This document shows, piece by piece, positions 10,923 through 22,760 of a stretch of DNA of 64,000 nt. This DNA comes from Pictodentalium vernedei. Taxonomy: Eukaryota; Mollusca; Scaphopoda; Dentaliida; Dentaliidae. The notes beneath the pieces are model-generated. The model had not been told where the DNA came from. It searched no databases and worked only from the letters and a program-made list of their open reading frames with translations. Made by a program: the position numbers and the translations under genes. The stretch spans positions 26,598,985 through 26,662,984 of the forward strand of contig CM062294.1 of assembly GCA_031216915.1 (NCBI GenBank), in the 5' to 3' direction. The stretch's first letter is position 1. Each line of letters starts with the position of its first letter.

Positions 10923-12026
10923 AAAAAAACATATATTTTTATACTGTACCAATGACCCAGACATAGCTGGTGCTAACTCTTAAAATATAGGGCCAAACAC
11001 AAATTTTGCCCCCAATCCCCAAAATTTGCATCTAAAACCAAAGAAAACATGTCCTGAATGGCCCTCTACACTTCACCTCTACTGCGCATGCGCAGTGTCA
11101 AGGATGTTCCGAAATTGGCGCCATTAATCATTCTAAGTTTGGCCCTTCATCAGTTAACATCTGACTGATCTTTGTGCTTGTAAATCTCAGTTTAAATGAT
11201 GCCAGACACATAAATATTAGTGAAATGGTGATTCTAAGGAGGATAGAGAAGGAGGAGAGGAAAAATGTGTGACAGAATATTATCAGGGCTGTAACTTAAA
11301 ATTTTTTAATGAAATTATGTTAAGTTACCTATTTTCGAGGCAGCAGCCATTTTGTTGTCATTCTGGTTATTTAGTTACACTGATTTTTTAGTGTTTTCCT
11401 CTCTCCCTTTCCTTTAAGTCCCCCCTTGCTATTCTCCCATGCTTTTGGCATAGTTTCTGTAATTATTATTACTAAATTTTCTTGGGAGTTTTAGCTGAAT
11501 AACAGAATGAATTCTGTTCTTTTCCCCATGTTTACGTCTTCACCTACGGGTGGTTAGGCATTGTGTTCTGCATCTACCATCTGATGTTCTGCAATTTCTT
11601 CCCTGGAAGTCTCTGTTTTGCATCAGATAGTGTATTTTTGGTAACTGATTCCGGGCCTGGGTGCCTGGAGTCTTATTTTAGTGTTTTTACACTCATTGTT
11701 TACATTTACAACAGCCCTCTGTGTGAGGGGGGGATTTCTTGAAAATAATATCTTGATGTTATTTTAATCATAACTAGATACATTATTATTGTTCGTAAGT
11801 GTTGAATAAATTGTTTAAAATATTTTTAAAATTTTTGTCCACACTTAGGCTTGGGATCCATTGGGGCTCAACGTTACTTTTCAGAAACTTGGGCTGTTCT
11901 GAAAAAATATTTTTTCAAAATATTTTGATTTCAATTATTTTTTCTATATTAATGGATCATATTATTATTATGTATTTTGATTGCCAGGGGTTGGTGCGAG
12001 TACCAGGACTTGTTTTCTTTTCACAT

Positions 12027-14560
12027 TGAAAGGATTTTGATCAATTGTAATAAGAGGAAGTCTTCCTCTGACTTTTATAATCATTCTATATGTGGTCAGT
12101 GTACTCGCATTAACTCCTGTTCTGTATCGTATGATTTCGATGACAACATGGGAAGCGTATGTCACGGTATGTTAGTGGGGAATTGGACACTCCGGTCCTT
12201 TCCCCGCAGGGTCACTCTACTTTATCAATTTCTATTTCAGACGATCAAGATTAGGGTGATGTATCTGTGATGTCTTCCAACAGTGTGCCTCCGTTGTCAC
12301 AATTAATGAAGGGCTGGCGGAAAAGTGCTCATGTAAATATGCCAATTGCCTAAGAGGACCCTAGTAGGTTCGACGGCCTTTGACGTCCGCTAGCTCGCCC
12401 GGTGTAGCGTCCATTCATCGAATGGTTCGGCAGCCGGGTTCGTCCGTTGCGGTCTAGAAGGAGTTTTGGGGTGATGCGAGCACTATAAATCAACCAAATG
12501 CACACCCAGTGATGGCGGATTAGAGGGAGAACGGAGGAAGCCTTTTAGTCCGGTTCATAGCTCGTTCTGGTCCATCCGGACGGCGAGCGAGAGAGGCCCC
12601 TCTCTCGTACAACAACATCTGGCCCCAGATGTTGTGGTACAAAATGTTTCGCATTCGGAGCATACGTTCGTCGCTCGAGACGCTCCGACATATAGTCAGT
12701 CCGGAGTAGACTGTCAATAAGGCTTCCTCATTCTCATGGTAGCGCACACGACCGCTCTTGGCTACGTGACCTCGGATATCCAGTCAGCTTCGCCAGTCAG
12801 AGAGAATCATCGGCGACCAGGTCACACCATCCGGTAGCCAGGGACACGAGGCCTGCAGACTCCGGACGTTCGCATAGGAAAGTGTGCGGGAGTCAACGTA
12901 CACGGAGCTTCCGGCGGCAATGCATCGTAAGACCGCTACTGCACAGGCCTCGGGAACGGACGTGCTTTCCTAAATAGCACAGCTTATTGCAGCATCCCAG
13001 CATCAACTGAATCTGTCGCATATTTTTTTATCCGACGATGCTGGGTCGGGACGCTCCGCGGAAGCGGGTACGGACGTCCGAAAGTTTCATCCGGTCCGAC
13101 GGGATACCGAAAGGGATTCGGAGGATTTCGAGCTTTCCCTTTCGGAACAACATATGCTGTTGTGTATGTCATCTGACTTGATCTTCTACAGCTTCTTCCG
13201 TCGGACCAGAATGCTGCGATGCCGGATAAGAAACTGATAGCGTCGATGGACTTAGAAATTTTTGGTTCGGTTCAGGGACATCGTCCCTCAGTTCCGACAT
13301 AGTCTAATAATGTCACACAAACTTTCGAATTATTGAACGACGCTATATATATTATTATTATATGCTTGCTATAACCAAGCATTTCTGGTTTCTTGTTCGC
13401 AAAGTTACGGAGATGTCTTTCAAAAGTGTGCCTCTGTCGTCATAGTTAATGAAGAGCTAGCGGCAATAAGTGCTCATGGAATATGTCTATCGCCTAAGAG
13501 ATCCCTTGTAGGATCGACGGAGTGACATTCGCTAGCTCACCCGGTGTAGCGTACATTCATCGAATGGTTCGGCTGCCGGGTTCGTCCATTGCGGTCTAGG
13601 AAGGAGATTTGGGTGATGCGAGCACTATAATTACTTTAGTACTCACCCAATGACGGCGGATTGAGGACAGATCGGAGGAAGCCTGTTAGTCCGGTTCCTG
13701 GCTCGTCCAGGTCCATCCGGGCTGTGAGCGAGAGAGGTCCCTCTCTCGTCCAACAACATAGGGGACCGCATGTTGTGGTTCAGATATTTTACATTCGGAG
13801 CATATGTCTGTCGGTCGGGACGCTCCGTTATATTGACAGTCCGAGAGACTGTCGATAATGCTTCCTCATCTTCACAGCAGGGCACACGACCGCACATTGG
13901 CTATGTGACCTCGAGTATCCGATCAGTTTCGTCATTCAGTGATTCCATGGCAAATAGGTCACGCCATCCGGTAGCCAAGGGACACGAGGCCTATACACTC
14001 CGTTCGCTCGCATATTGGTAGTATGCACGGGGTAACGATCACGGAGCTTCCAGCGGCAATGCATTGTAGGACCGCTTCTCCTCAGGCCTCAGTGACGGAC
14101 GTGCTATCCGAGTTAGCACAGTTGTTTCGCAGCATCCCAGCAATCGACAGTTTCTTACTCGAATCAGGAATTATCTGACGGCGCTGGGTCGGTGCGGTCC
14201 GCGGTTGCATTAGGTACGGACGACCGAATGCTTTATAGGGTCCGACAGGATGGCGAAAGGGATTCGAAAGATTTCAAGTTTTCCCTTTCGTAGCATTGGA
14301 AGCTGCCATTCATATCTTCTGGCATTATCTTCCAGTGATTGTTATTTCGGACTACATTGCTGCGATGTTGGATAAGAGACTTATAGCGTCATTGGACACG
14401 GAATTTTGGATCGGTTCAGGGACATTGTCCCTGACTTACCGACACAGTCCAATAATGTCATTAGAACATGTGTTTTATTTTTCGACGCTATATATGCATA
14501 TAAGCCTGCTACCAAGCATGATAGTTTAGTTTCTTGTCCGCAATGCTCATTTCTGCCGTT
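12027..14560 (+). pseudogene. DIRS Gag-like gene, decayed and internally duplicated
   Basis: Relic of the Gag-like first gene of copy A. The start retains the AATTGTAATAAGAGGAAGTC segment that in copy B encodes the cysteine-rich head, but some of its Cys codons are altered. Two successive segments (12,268 onward and 13,408 onward) each align with copy B 31,290-32,400, so a direct duplication of about 1.1 kb occurred before or during decay. Stops and indels appear in all frames; no frame exceeds about 100 codons. It cannot make a functional nucleocapsid-type protein. Confidence 0.8.
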
Positions 14561-14979
14561 TTATCATTTATACGAATAATTTATTTTGGCAGAGCAGGGC
14601 ATACCATGAGTTCATATGCATCTAGACGGCGTGGTTAAAGACTGGAAATATTCTTTTTCGCCGTCTATGTCTTTTCCAACCACAATGTTGGAAACGACAA
14701 TGATGTCTAGTAGACTTAACTTAGACGCTTTATCATACGTAATCCACCTTACTGAGGCGTTATCATTACGTCTTCAAGAAAAGATTTACGGGATATTATT
14801 CTCAATGTGATTTCTTTTGAGGGCAGTAGTTTGTTCACGTATAACTCCGCCCTTCAGTGGCTGATTGGAGTTGGTTAGATGTGACGCAGCCCTAGCTACA
14901 TCCACGCGCGTGGATAGTAAGGTGAAGAACTCTCTCAGAGTCGCTTCGTTCTCGGAGAAGCCTCTCTTCGACGGCAACT

Positions 14980-16905
14980 TTTCAGCAATCCATGAATTGC
15001 TCGATTTACACGTTCTCTTGTCTATCTAGTGTTACAAGAGATTCAGACTGGGGCAAACATTCGGTGGTTGACTCAGAGAGTGCCACTGCAGTTGCCGGAT
15101 CCGAGTGTTATAGTTATGACGGTTGCCAGTCAAACAGATTGGGATATAATATTGATCCCAACGGATTCGAAGTGCCAGGGTCTTTGGGTTCTGCAGTCTC
15201 TAAGCAAGCAATTATCTTCCGTGGAATAATGTTTTTTAGGCTTGCTTTATGTCATTGGATGAACATTATTCAGAAACGCATGTCCAAATCCTGTCCGTTA
15301 ATTCGACAGTAGTGGCGTATCTCCGGAACCAGGGAGGCACTCATTCGTTTCCGTTATTCAATTTAATGGAAAGAATCCGTCTGTTGGTTATAGTACACCA
15401 AGTTCTGTTTTGGTCCATCATATTCCGGGTCGTCTGATTGTTTTACCGGACTCCCGTTCACTTATGGGTCGCTTGTTGCCGTCAGAATGGACTCTCAACA
15501 AACAAGTATTCAATCAGATTTGCTATCTATGGGAGCGCCCAATGATAATTTATTTACGACACAGCTTGCTAATCAATTGCAGACGTATGTGTTGGCTTGT
15601 CCGGATCTCTGAGCTAATGTTGTTAACGCTCTATTGATCTAATAGGACGGAATGATAGGATATGCGTATCCTCCGGCGCTGTTGTTTCAGCAGGTATTGC
15701 TAAGATAAACAACCACAATACATTTCTGTTGATAGCATCTCTGTCTTCACAGAGACCGTGGGTAATTTACTCTGATGTCTACTGTGGGACTTAACGCGAA
15801 ATCTTCCTCAATGAGAGGATCTTTTTTTGCTTGGTAAATCGTGTCATCTTTATCACAACCCGCAAGGTCGCAACCTTCACGTATTCCGTTGTGTGGTCCG
15901 TATTGCATTGTAAGCATTGTACTGGATGAGCTTTGGACGTGATTTCTTACTATAGGAGATCCTCTTCTTCGCTATTCTATGCGGCTAAAGTGGAGGCTCT
16001 TCCGTCGTTGGTGTAGGGATCACTATATTCATATTGTTGATCCCTCCATACTACTCATTGCAACTTTTTAGTATTCTTGTTTGACAAGATCTACTGCAGC
16101 CTGTTATTATTAAGGTTATAGGTCTATGTTATCTCATACCTATGCACTCTATGATAGTTTACAATTGAGTCTTATGTCTCTTTATCTAAGTCAGTTAGTA
16201 ACTTTTTGATAAATAGACTTAGAATCTTTAGATTAAATTCCTATATAGAAGTTAACTTCGGTTCTTATTTAGCTAAGTAATCATTTGAGCCTCTGGAAAC
16301 AGTAGTTTTCAAATTCTGACCTTTTAGACAGTAATTCTGTTGGCTTCTCTTTTACTGAAGAGTCAGTGAGTTTCATGCACTATCGATGGATGATTTTCAC
16401 TTTCGTAGTTTCGGAATCACTACTTCCTTTACTATTTAGGTTGGATTTTTGCATAAGAGTTAGGCTCCTAATATCCGGAACCTATTGTTATTAAGGTCCT
16501 TCCATCTTCGTACGGGCATAGGCCTTTACTCTGTCCGGTTAGAGTTTATATATTTATAAACAGATATCTGTTTATTACTACGGGCGTAAACTTCTTCTGT
16601 CTTTGATGCCTATTAGAAGGACATTACGCTCCATTCTATTGCTAATGGATTCAATTAACTATCGATACTGCTGATGGTGTATCTTGACTCAGCAGTTGTG
16701 TTTGAGATTTCGGCTCATGAAGTAAGAGTTCTTCTACATCTTGGGCTTACATTAATAGTGTCGCTATTATAGATTTTTGAAGGCTGCTCATTGCGCTCAG
16801 CCATCCACATTCATGAATTTTTTATCTCAGAAATACTGAGTCCATTTCTGGAGGCCTCTATTGTTAGGTCTATTATCTACTGCTCAGAATGTCATTCACT
16901 TAACT
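14980..16905 (+). pseudogene. DIRS RNase H / methyltransferase-like / tyrosine recombinase remnants
   Basis: Picks up after the missing RT region. 15,029-15,640 aligns with the RNase H part of copy B, but the TDAS motif has become TVAS, losing the first catalytic Asp. 15,640-15,960 matches the methyltransferase-like part. 15,968-16,905 matches the tyrosine recombinase with many indels; the segments corresponding to the HEVR box (ATTTCGGCTCATGAAGTAAG, about 16,708) and the Tyr region (about 16,815) are recognisable only by DNA alignment. Copy B DNA between about 32,840 and 34,140 has no counterpart here. At the position of copy B's in-frame TAA (34,175) this relic reads CTA-GTG, supporting an ancestral Leu codon. 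Confidence 0.8.
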
Positions 16906-17500
16906 GTTGCTACTATAGCTAGGTAGGCTGTCTGTTTCGGCAGTGACTCCGTTTTGCTGCCCTCTTCGCTCTGGGCTATTTGACCCAGGGCAAGAAAAAT
17001 GGGGTGGGGGGGGGGGGGGGGGAGGGTGTTCCCTTGGGTCACCTGTTTTACTATGAAAACAAGGGGATACCTCCTCCGGAGTTAGTAATTCTGAGCTGTT
17101 ATTGGGATGGTTGTTTAGTGAGAAGTTTATGTTTTAAAAATTCATTCAAGTCTTAGTTTTTAAAGTATAGCTTTTGAATATAGCACGTGTCAACGGACAT
17201 GATTATGCAATCCTCAGACACTTTTAAGGAGTATAAGAGTCTCTATTCTCTAGACTTACTTTATTTATTGGCTTACTTTAAAAATTATTAGTATAAGGAT
17301 TATATTGGATATTAATAGAGTACATGGATGTATGATGCTCAATTTTGGAAGGTGTTGTATCTTTCTAATTTATCATAAATAAGAAAGATACATGTAAGGC
17401 CTATTACTTATTTTCCCCTAGAGGGGATGACTCTATTTTATATTATTGAGCGTATTCCATCTTGCTCTATGTCCTTGGCCCTCCAGCGTTTTTACTATTC

Positions 17501-17588
17501 AGCTATGTCTGGGTCATTGGTACAGTATAAAAATGTTAAAAAATTTATAGTAATTTCTATATTTTTTATACTTACCAATGACCCAGAC
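17501..17588. other. Internal complementary region of DIRS copy A
   Basis: AGCTATGTCTGGGTCATTGG plus TACAGTATAAAAAT is the reverse complement of the left terminus. GTTAAAAAATTTATAG onward is the reverse complement of the right terminus. The two meet at GTT. In DIRS1 this region templates the single-stranded circle and regeneration of the ends (established knowledge). Its variants match copy A's own termini, not copy B's. Confidence 0.85.
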
Positions 17589-17890
17589 GGGGATGGCCCT
17601 CCCAGGAGTTGGGAACTCTTGCCTCCCCGCTGAGTACATAGCGCTTACCAGGCACTGGTTATTAGAATGATTAATGGTGCCAATTTCGGAACGTCCTTGA
17701 CACTGCGCATGCGCAGTAGAGGTGAAGTGTGGAGGGCCATTCAGGACATGTTTTCTTTGGTTTTAGATGCAAATTTTGGGGATTGGGGGGCAAAATTTGT
17801 GTTTGGCCCTATATTTTAAGAGTTAGCACCAGCTATGTCTGGGTCATTGGTAAGTATAAAAAATATAGAAATTACTATAAATTTTTTAAC

Positions 17891-19142
17891 TTTGATGAAA
17901 TGCATGCACATGGGAACAAATCGCACATGCAAACTTTGGTGAACAGCATGTCAGGGGTCTGTGATTTTCAAATGGCAAGGCCTGATTTTGTGGCTGGGCA
18001 AGGCCTGATTTTGTAGCCGGGCAATATGGTGTGATTACAGTTATGATGTATCATCATGATTATGTGGGACCATTCAGTCCTGGTAATTCACCCTCAGCAA
18101 TCAGCAGTGCTGAGGAAAATGCCGAGGAAATGAAAAATATCCACAGGAAAAATACTGCTGAGGATGGCTTCTTCAAAAAGCCTTGGAGTGGCAGAAATTG
18201 CACAACTTCCAGGTTAGACAAGGAATCAAACCATGTGGGTTGCACTACGCTGTATTGCTAATCTTACAATTTACAGTACAAATTGCAGCATAACCACTAG
18301 AAACTGTGTTCAGCTTCTTCTCTGTTGATAACACCAGAATCTGACATCAGTTTCTGGAAAGCTCTTACAGAGCTTTCCAGAAACTGATGTCAGATTCTGT
18401 TGTTATCAACATAGAAGCAGTGAGATACTTAATTTGTGGTTATGCTGCATCTTACTTTCACTCATACTATAAATATTGAGCAAGTCGCCTGCTTACTTTT
18501 AAGATTTTTTCTCAGCATTCACATGGTTCATGATATTGGTATGATCCAATTGAGCAAAAGATATTCTCCCAAAATGGATTCTCTCAAATTTAGTTGACAT
18601 ATAAGCCCTGCTTACTTGTTCTGAGTAGATCTTGATTTTGATTAAAGAATGGTCTTTATTGAAATTTATTTATCTTTATTTTCAGAAACACAGTCCAGAA
18701 CACCCATCTCAAAGTGGAGACTGAGAAATGATGTGAAAACAAACAAGTTCAAGAAAACTCATAGAAAAAAAAACCTCTTAAATTCTATGTCACGAATAAG
18801 TTCAAGATGAAATTCAAAAACAAAATATTCAGGAAGTGTTAAGGTTTTACACCTCAAAATTGATATAGATTGAAGGGATCCTGTAAAGATAATTTGTAGA
18901 TAAAAAATCATGGTGCAAATAATTACCACAATGCAGTGCAAATGTATTTATAGAAATTGTCTGTTGCATGGAAATTATTCCATAGGAAAATATCAAGCCA
19001 AGTAATTAATGTGATTGCAAGGTAACCATGATTATGATGTCTGGATAGGATGAATAATTTTGTTAGTAGATTTAGAGTCTGCTGCTGCCCACAATGGCAT
19101 AGATACTGGTAGTGCTGTATGATATTTTAAACTGAATGCAGT
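17891..19142. other. No supported gene; one large hairpin
   Basis: At 18,285-18,448 an inverted repeat begins GCAGCATAACCAC and returns as GTGGTTATGCTGC. A nearly perfect inner stem (CAGAATCTGACATCAGTTTC and complement) surrounds 18,385. It is a likely MITE. The remainder (17,900-18,280 and 18,450-19,140) holds no recognised feature. Confidence 0.5.
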
Positions 19143-19337
19143 GGAGCCCACTTAATTGGATATCTCTTAATTGTATACAGGGACCGATCAGGACTATTTA
19201 AAATACACTCTAGCCTCAGAGCCTATTTTTTCAATTCATGCGCCAGATTTCAATTTACGGAGTCACACTGTTGTTTGTAACACACACAGCAAGTTTGTAA
19301 TAGCTCTCATCATTTTCATTTAGTACACTATAGCAAA

Positions 19338-19425
19338 CATTAATCTTCACTGTGGTTTCTGATCAAGTCTTGGCTGCCTATTTAGGCAGCCAAGACTTGA
19401 TCAGAAACCACAGTGAAGATTAATG
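19338..19425. repeat. Perfect 43-bp stem palindrome
   Basis: CATTAATCTTCACTGTGG through GGCTGCCTA is followed after two bases by its exact 43-base reverse complement. Related but imperfect hairpins with TCAAGTCTTGGCTGCC occur at 38,718-38,787 and 38,905-38,985, so this is a dispersed family (MITE core). Confidence 0.85.
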
Positions 19426-19867
19426 CTTGGTAATTAAGACTTGAAGTATTAACTTAAGCACTCTACAACAATGATAAATGATAATCATATGTATAATACA
19501 TGCAAGAGTGTCTCTCTCGATTATCCATCGAAAGAATATCAAAATATGATCTGAGAAGTTACGTGCCAACTGAGAAGCCTATTTCTGAGATTTAAGAGCC
19601 AGGTCCTGATGTTTCAGAACCAAATACGCACTGGCGCATGCCCAGGTCGGTCCCTGTGTATATCCATGTTAATTGAATATAATTTTCAAACACAAAACCA
19701 TTTACCATACCTTCAGTACAAATTTGATCTGTTAATGGCATATGGGTTGTAGAGTAAACTCCTGTTAACTGTATATAAATTTTTGTAATAAGTCGAAACA
19801 ATTACTGTGACATGCACGAAATTTCCCTTATTTATCAACCTTTTTGGTCTCATTACATCCATTACAG

Positions 19868-19940
19868 GCATTTATTCTATTATATCTTGTTTGACAGAGC
19901 TCTATGAGCTCTGTCAAACAAGATATAATAGAATAAATGC
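19868..19940. repeat. Perfect 35-bp stem palindrome
   Basis: GCATTTATTCTATTATATC through GACAGAGCTC, a 3-base loop (TAT), then the exact reverse complement. Perfect pairing implies recent origin or constraint. No second copy is seen in the window. Confidence 0.8.
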
Positions 19941-20187
19941 TCAGTTTACCTCCAGAACACAGGAAACTGACCAAATCCCTGTTAATTGTATACTCCTGTT
20001 AATTGAATAATTTTCTCTGGCAAAATGGATATTCAGTTAAGAGAATTCTACTGTATTCGCAAAAATACCATGGTATGCCGTATATCTAAAGACTGTTCAG
20101 ATATCTGAACATACGTAGCACAATAGGGACTTGAGCCACCACTGTCAGAACTTATTAGCATGCCTTGATGATACAGTTCGAATACCA

Positions 20188-20428
20188 ATTTACCCCAAGG
20201 AGACGATATCAAAATTTATTATCCTAAATAGTAGTTTATCAAACTTTTCCACAAATTTCAGCGAAATAATATCATGTTACCCCCTCAATGGAACAAGCTC
20301 AACGAGCTTGTTCCAATGAGGTGTCAAATGATGTGGTTTTGTTGAAATGTTTTAGAAAATATATTTTTAACTGGTGAGTTGGTATATTATGGGGATGGAT
20401 ATGGCCAATTTGCCGGGTAAAGTGTTAA
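20188..20428. mobile_element. TTAA MITE, family 1, diverged
   Basis: The interior GACGATATCAAAATTTATTA and the central hairpin GGAACAAGCTCAACGAGC identify the family. The ends have decayed (TTACCCCAAGG left, GGGTAAAGTGTTAA right). Confidence 0.65.
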
Positions 20429-22486
20429 TATTATTCATTCGGCACTACAGTTAAAACTCACTACATCTTGAAATTTTTGCAGGTCAATGAATGATGACGA
20501 TAAACCAATATGTTTGTAATTATACTGGCATTCAATCAATACTGGTTGGAATATCGGTATGTATCAGTTTATAGATATACCGTGCATTGACATTGACCCA
20601 ATTCTTATTTCACACAATTGAGCCCAAAAATTGTCTCTCAATATAAGGACTACACATACTAATACCGTAGATTTACTCTTGCGGCACTAAATTTTGCAAA
20701 TTTTTTTGTAGGTGAGGGGGAGGGTGGGGCTAGACCTAACCATCTACCCCCTCTCCCTCCAACTGGCTAGGGCACCCCCTATTATAGAATCCTGGCTTTG
20801 TGCCTGGCCACCTAATACAAGTATTGTGTCATAGTAAGTGGATAATTCATTCAGCTGGTTGTAACAAAATCTCTAGGCTGCTGCAATAAAAGGTAGACTG
20901 ACTCCTAACCAAGATATGATGCTTTCCCAAACACACCACCACCAAAATGTATAGCAGAGATTTCATGCAGTATTCACGCATACCCAACACTGTATGGTGC
21001 TGAATTTATAGCCATTCAGGTATTTTGATGCCAAAATGCTAATGGTAGGGAGGGAGGTTTTTTTCGATTTCTGATATCCAACTAAAATTAATCATGTTTT
21101 GAAAAATGTGCAGGAAATCATTTCAAGGGTGAACACAATGAAAACATCTGACAGAACTTGAATGTTTTGGTAAAATCCTCAATAAGTGAAAAGGATGGTC
21201 ATCTAAGTTACAGGTCTGGCATTCTTAAGGAGTGCAGGAGTGCTGCACACCTAGAAAAAATTGAGGAGGGCAATTTTTTGCACTCCTGGATTTTCTGGAA
21301 TGCCAGACCTGTTTGGGACTGCCTTTAAAATCTGTTATCATTTCATCCCCTGAGTTCCAATGTGTTCTCTGCACCAACTGGCACAGAGAACACATTGGAA
21401 ACTCAGGGGATGATTTGTCAATGTTGCATTGATTCACAATAATTCATGACCCATTCTGTGTTGCATTTCGATACATTTTGAGAGTAGAAGACAGTCACAT
21501 AAGAATTAAATGCAACATTTTGAATAATGAGAAGATGTGTGTGCCAATATTTCCACTATGTAGCTGAATGTAGTACAATTTTTCAGTCACATTATTAATA
21601 CCTTGAAGTGAATATAATCAAAATAGCATACAAGTTTTTGCATTGAAAATTTCAGGTGCAATTGCCCTCCCAAGCAATCTGAGGAGAGCAACTGTTTTGC
21701 ACTCCTTGATTCTCTAGATTTCCAGGCCTGAAGTTATATGTGTGCTATCGATTCAAGTATTGGTTGAATGATGGTGCCTGCGATTCAAGTATTGGTTGAA
21801 TGATGGTGCCTGCGATTCAAGTATTGGTTAAATGATTGTGCCTGTTGTTGCGATGAGATCATAATGGATTAGCCAACAAATTCCTGTTCATTCACTGGGT
21901 TTAACGAGTCATGAATCTAACCACCAGGAAGCAACTAATTAAATAACTACTTCCTACATGACAGTAGTATTTATATAATTAAGTGCTGTCTTATTGTAAA
22001 TTTGATGACCTACATTGTTTTATTGAAGAAAAAACAATACGTCATTATCACTCACTCACATTGAGAGTTTGTCCAAACAAAAATTGCTTGTTGTTTCTGC
22101 CCTTTATTGTCAGTTGACGATTTCCTTGAACTGGCAGCCGCAGTAATATATATATATAGTTTGTTTTTTATTACATTATCAATCTAGCTCTTCATTGCTA
22201 CAGTGGCTTTCCTTTACAAGTACATGTAAAAGTAACTTTTTGGTGCCGAAATTTAAGCCATCGAAGATGATTTGGTGCCAAATCAAAATATTTAGTGAAA
22301 TTGACTAAACTGTCACCAAACAGCAAGAAATACACAGCAGAAGAACACACGCATGTCAGGGCTTATATTTCAACGAGAATCTGAGAATCAATTCACACAA
22401 AGATTCGCGCAACAAAACTGGCGCGAATCCATGTTGTTTCTTGTGCACCACTCAGCACCACTGCTCAGATTCGTTTGAAAGTCAAT
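20429..22486. other. No supported gene; palindromes and a 33-bp triplet repeat
   Basis: Three things stand out. An inverted repeat at about 21,213-21,310 (CAGGTCTGGCATTC to GAATGCCAGACCTG). A palindrome at about 21,340-21,425 built on CCCCTGAGTTCCAATGTGTTC, related to the one at 29,425-29,510. Three tandem copies of a 33-bp unit (GATTCAAGTATTGGTT) at 21,749-21,845. The rest is AT-rich and unremarkable. Confidence 0.5.
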
Positions 22487-22728
22487 TTAACCCTTTAAGA
22501 TAGCTGCAGCAAATTGGCCAATACAAGGCTTTCGTGACCTGAAATATCCTGACACCTGGACACTAAAATTGTACAGATATGTCTGTCATTGGAACCGTGT
22601 CAGTGAGCCGGTTCCAGTGACATCCATATTTGGAAGGTTTTATTGGTAAATATTGTTTTGTTTATTTTTAATTATGAAATTCAGTTTATGATTTAAAAAT
22701 TAAAAAGCTGTGTTGGGTAAAGGGTTAA
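22487..22728. mobile_element. TTAA MITE, family 1-like, strongly diverged interior
   Basis: The ends TTAACCCTTTAAGAT and TGTTGGGTAAAGGGTTAA are family-like. The centre pairs GGAACCGTGTCAGTGAGCCGGTTCC rather than the GAGCTCG core, so this is a subfamily or a distinct TTAA MITE with similar ends. Confidence 0.55.
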
Positions 22729-22760
22729 TATGTATTATCCATATAGAACAGAGGACCAAC

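Larger units (their letters stand above)
10935..17890 (+). mobile_element. DIRS-type retrotransposon, decayed copy A
   Basis: Inverted terminal repeats at about 10,935-11,140 and 17,660-17,890 (core TACCAATGACCCAGACATAG), plus an internal complementary region at 17,501-17,588 in which the two outer ends are joined. This is the hallmark of DIRS1-like elements. The interior aligns along its length with copy B (29,955-37,081). It has many frame breaks, a duplicated Gag section of about 1.1 kb (12,268-13,370 and 13,408-14,550), and a deletion of most of the reverse transcriptase region. The copy's own terminal repeats share private variants (CATAGCT, TTAAAATATAGGG), so it is a separate, older insertion rather than a rearranged piece of copy B. 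Confidence 0.9.
19143..20055. mobile_element. Non-autonomous Tigger-type element with nested hairpins
   Basis: Ends CAGTGGAGCCCACTTAATTG (left) and, in reverse complement, CAGTAGAATTCTCTTAACTG (right), with repeated TGTTAATTGTATA-type subterminal motifs at both ends. The TIR style matches pogo/Tigger derivatives, and the right flank is TA. The interior has no transposase. Two perfect hairpins lie inside, at 19,338-19,425 and 19,868-19,940. Confidence 0.6.
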
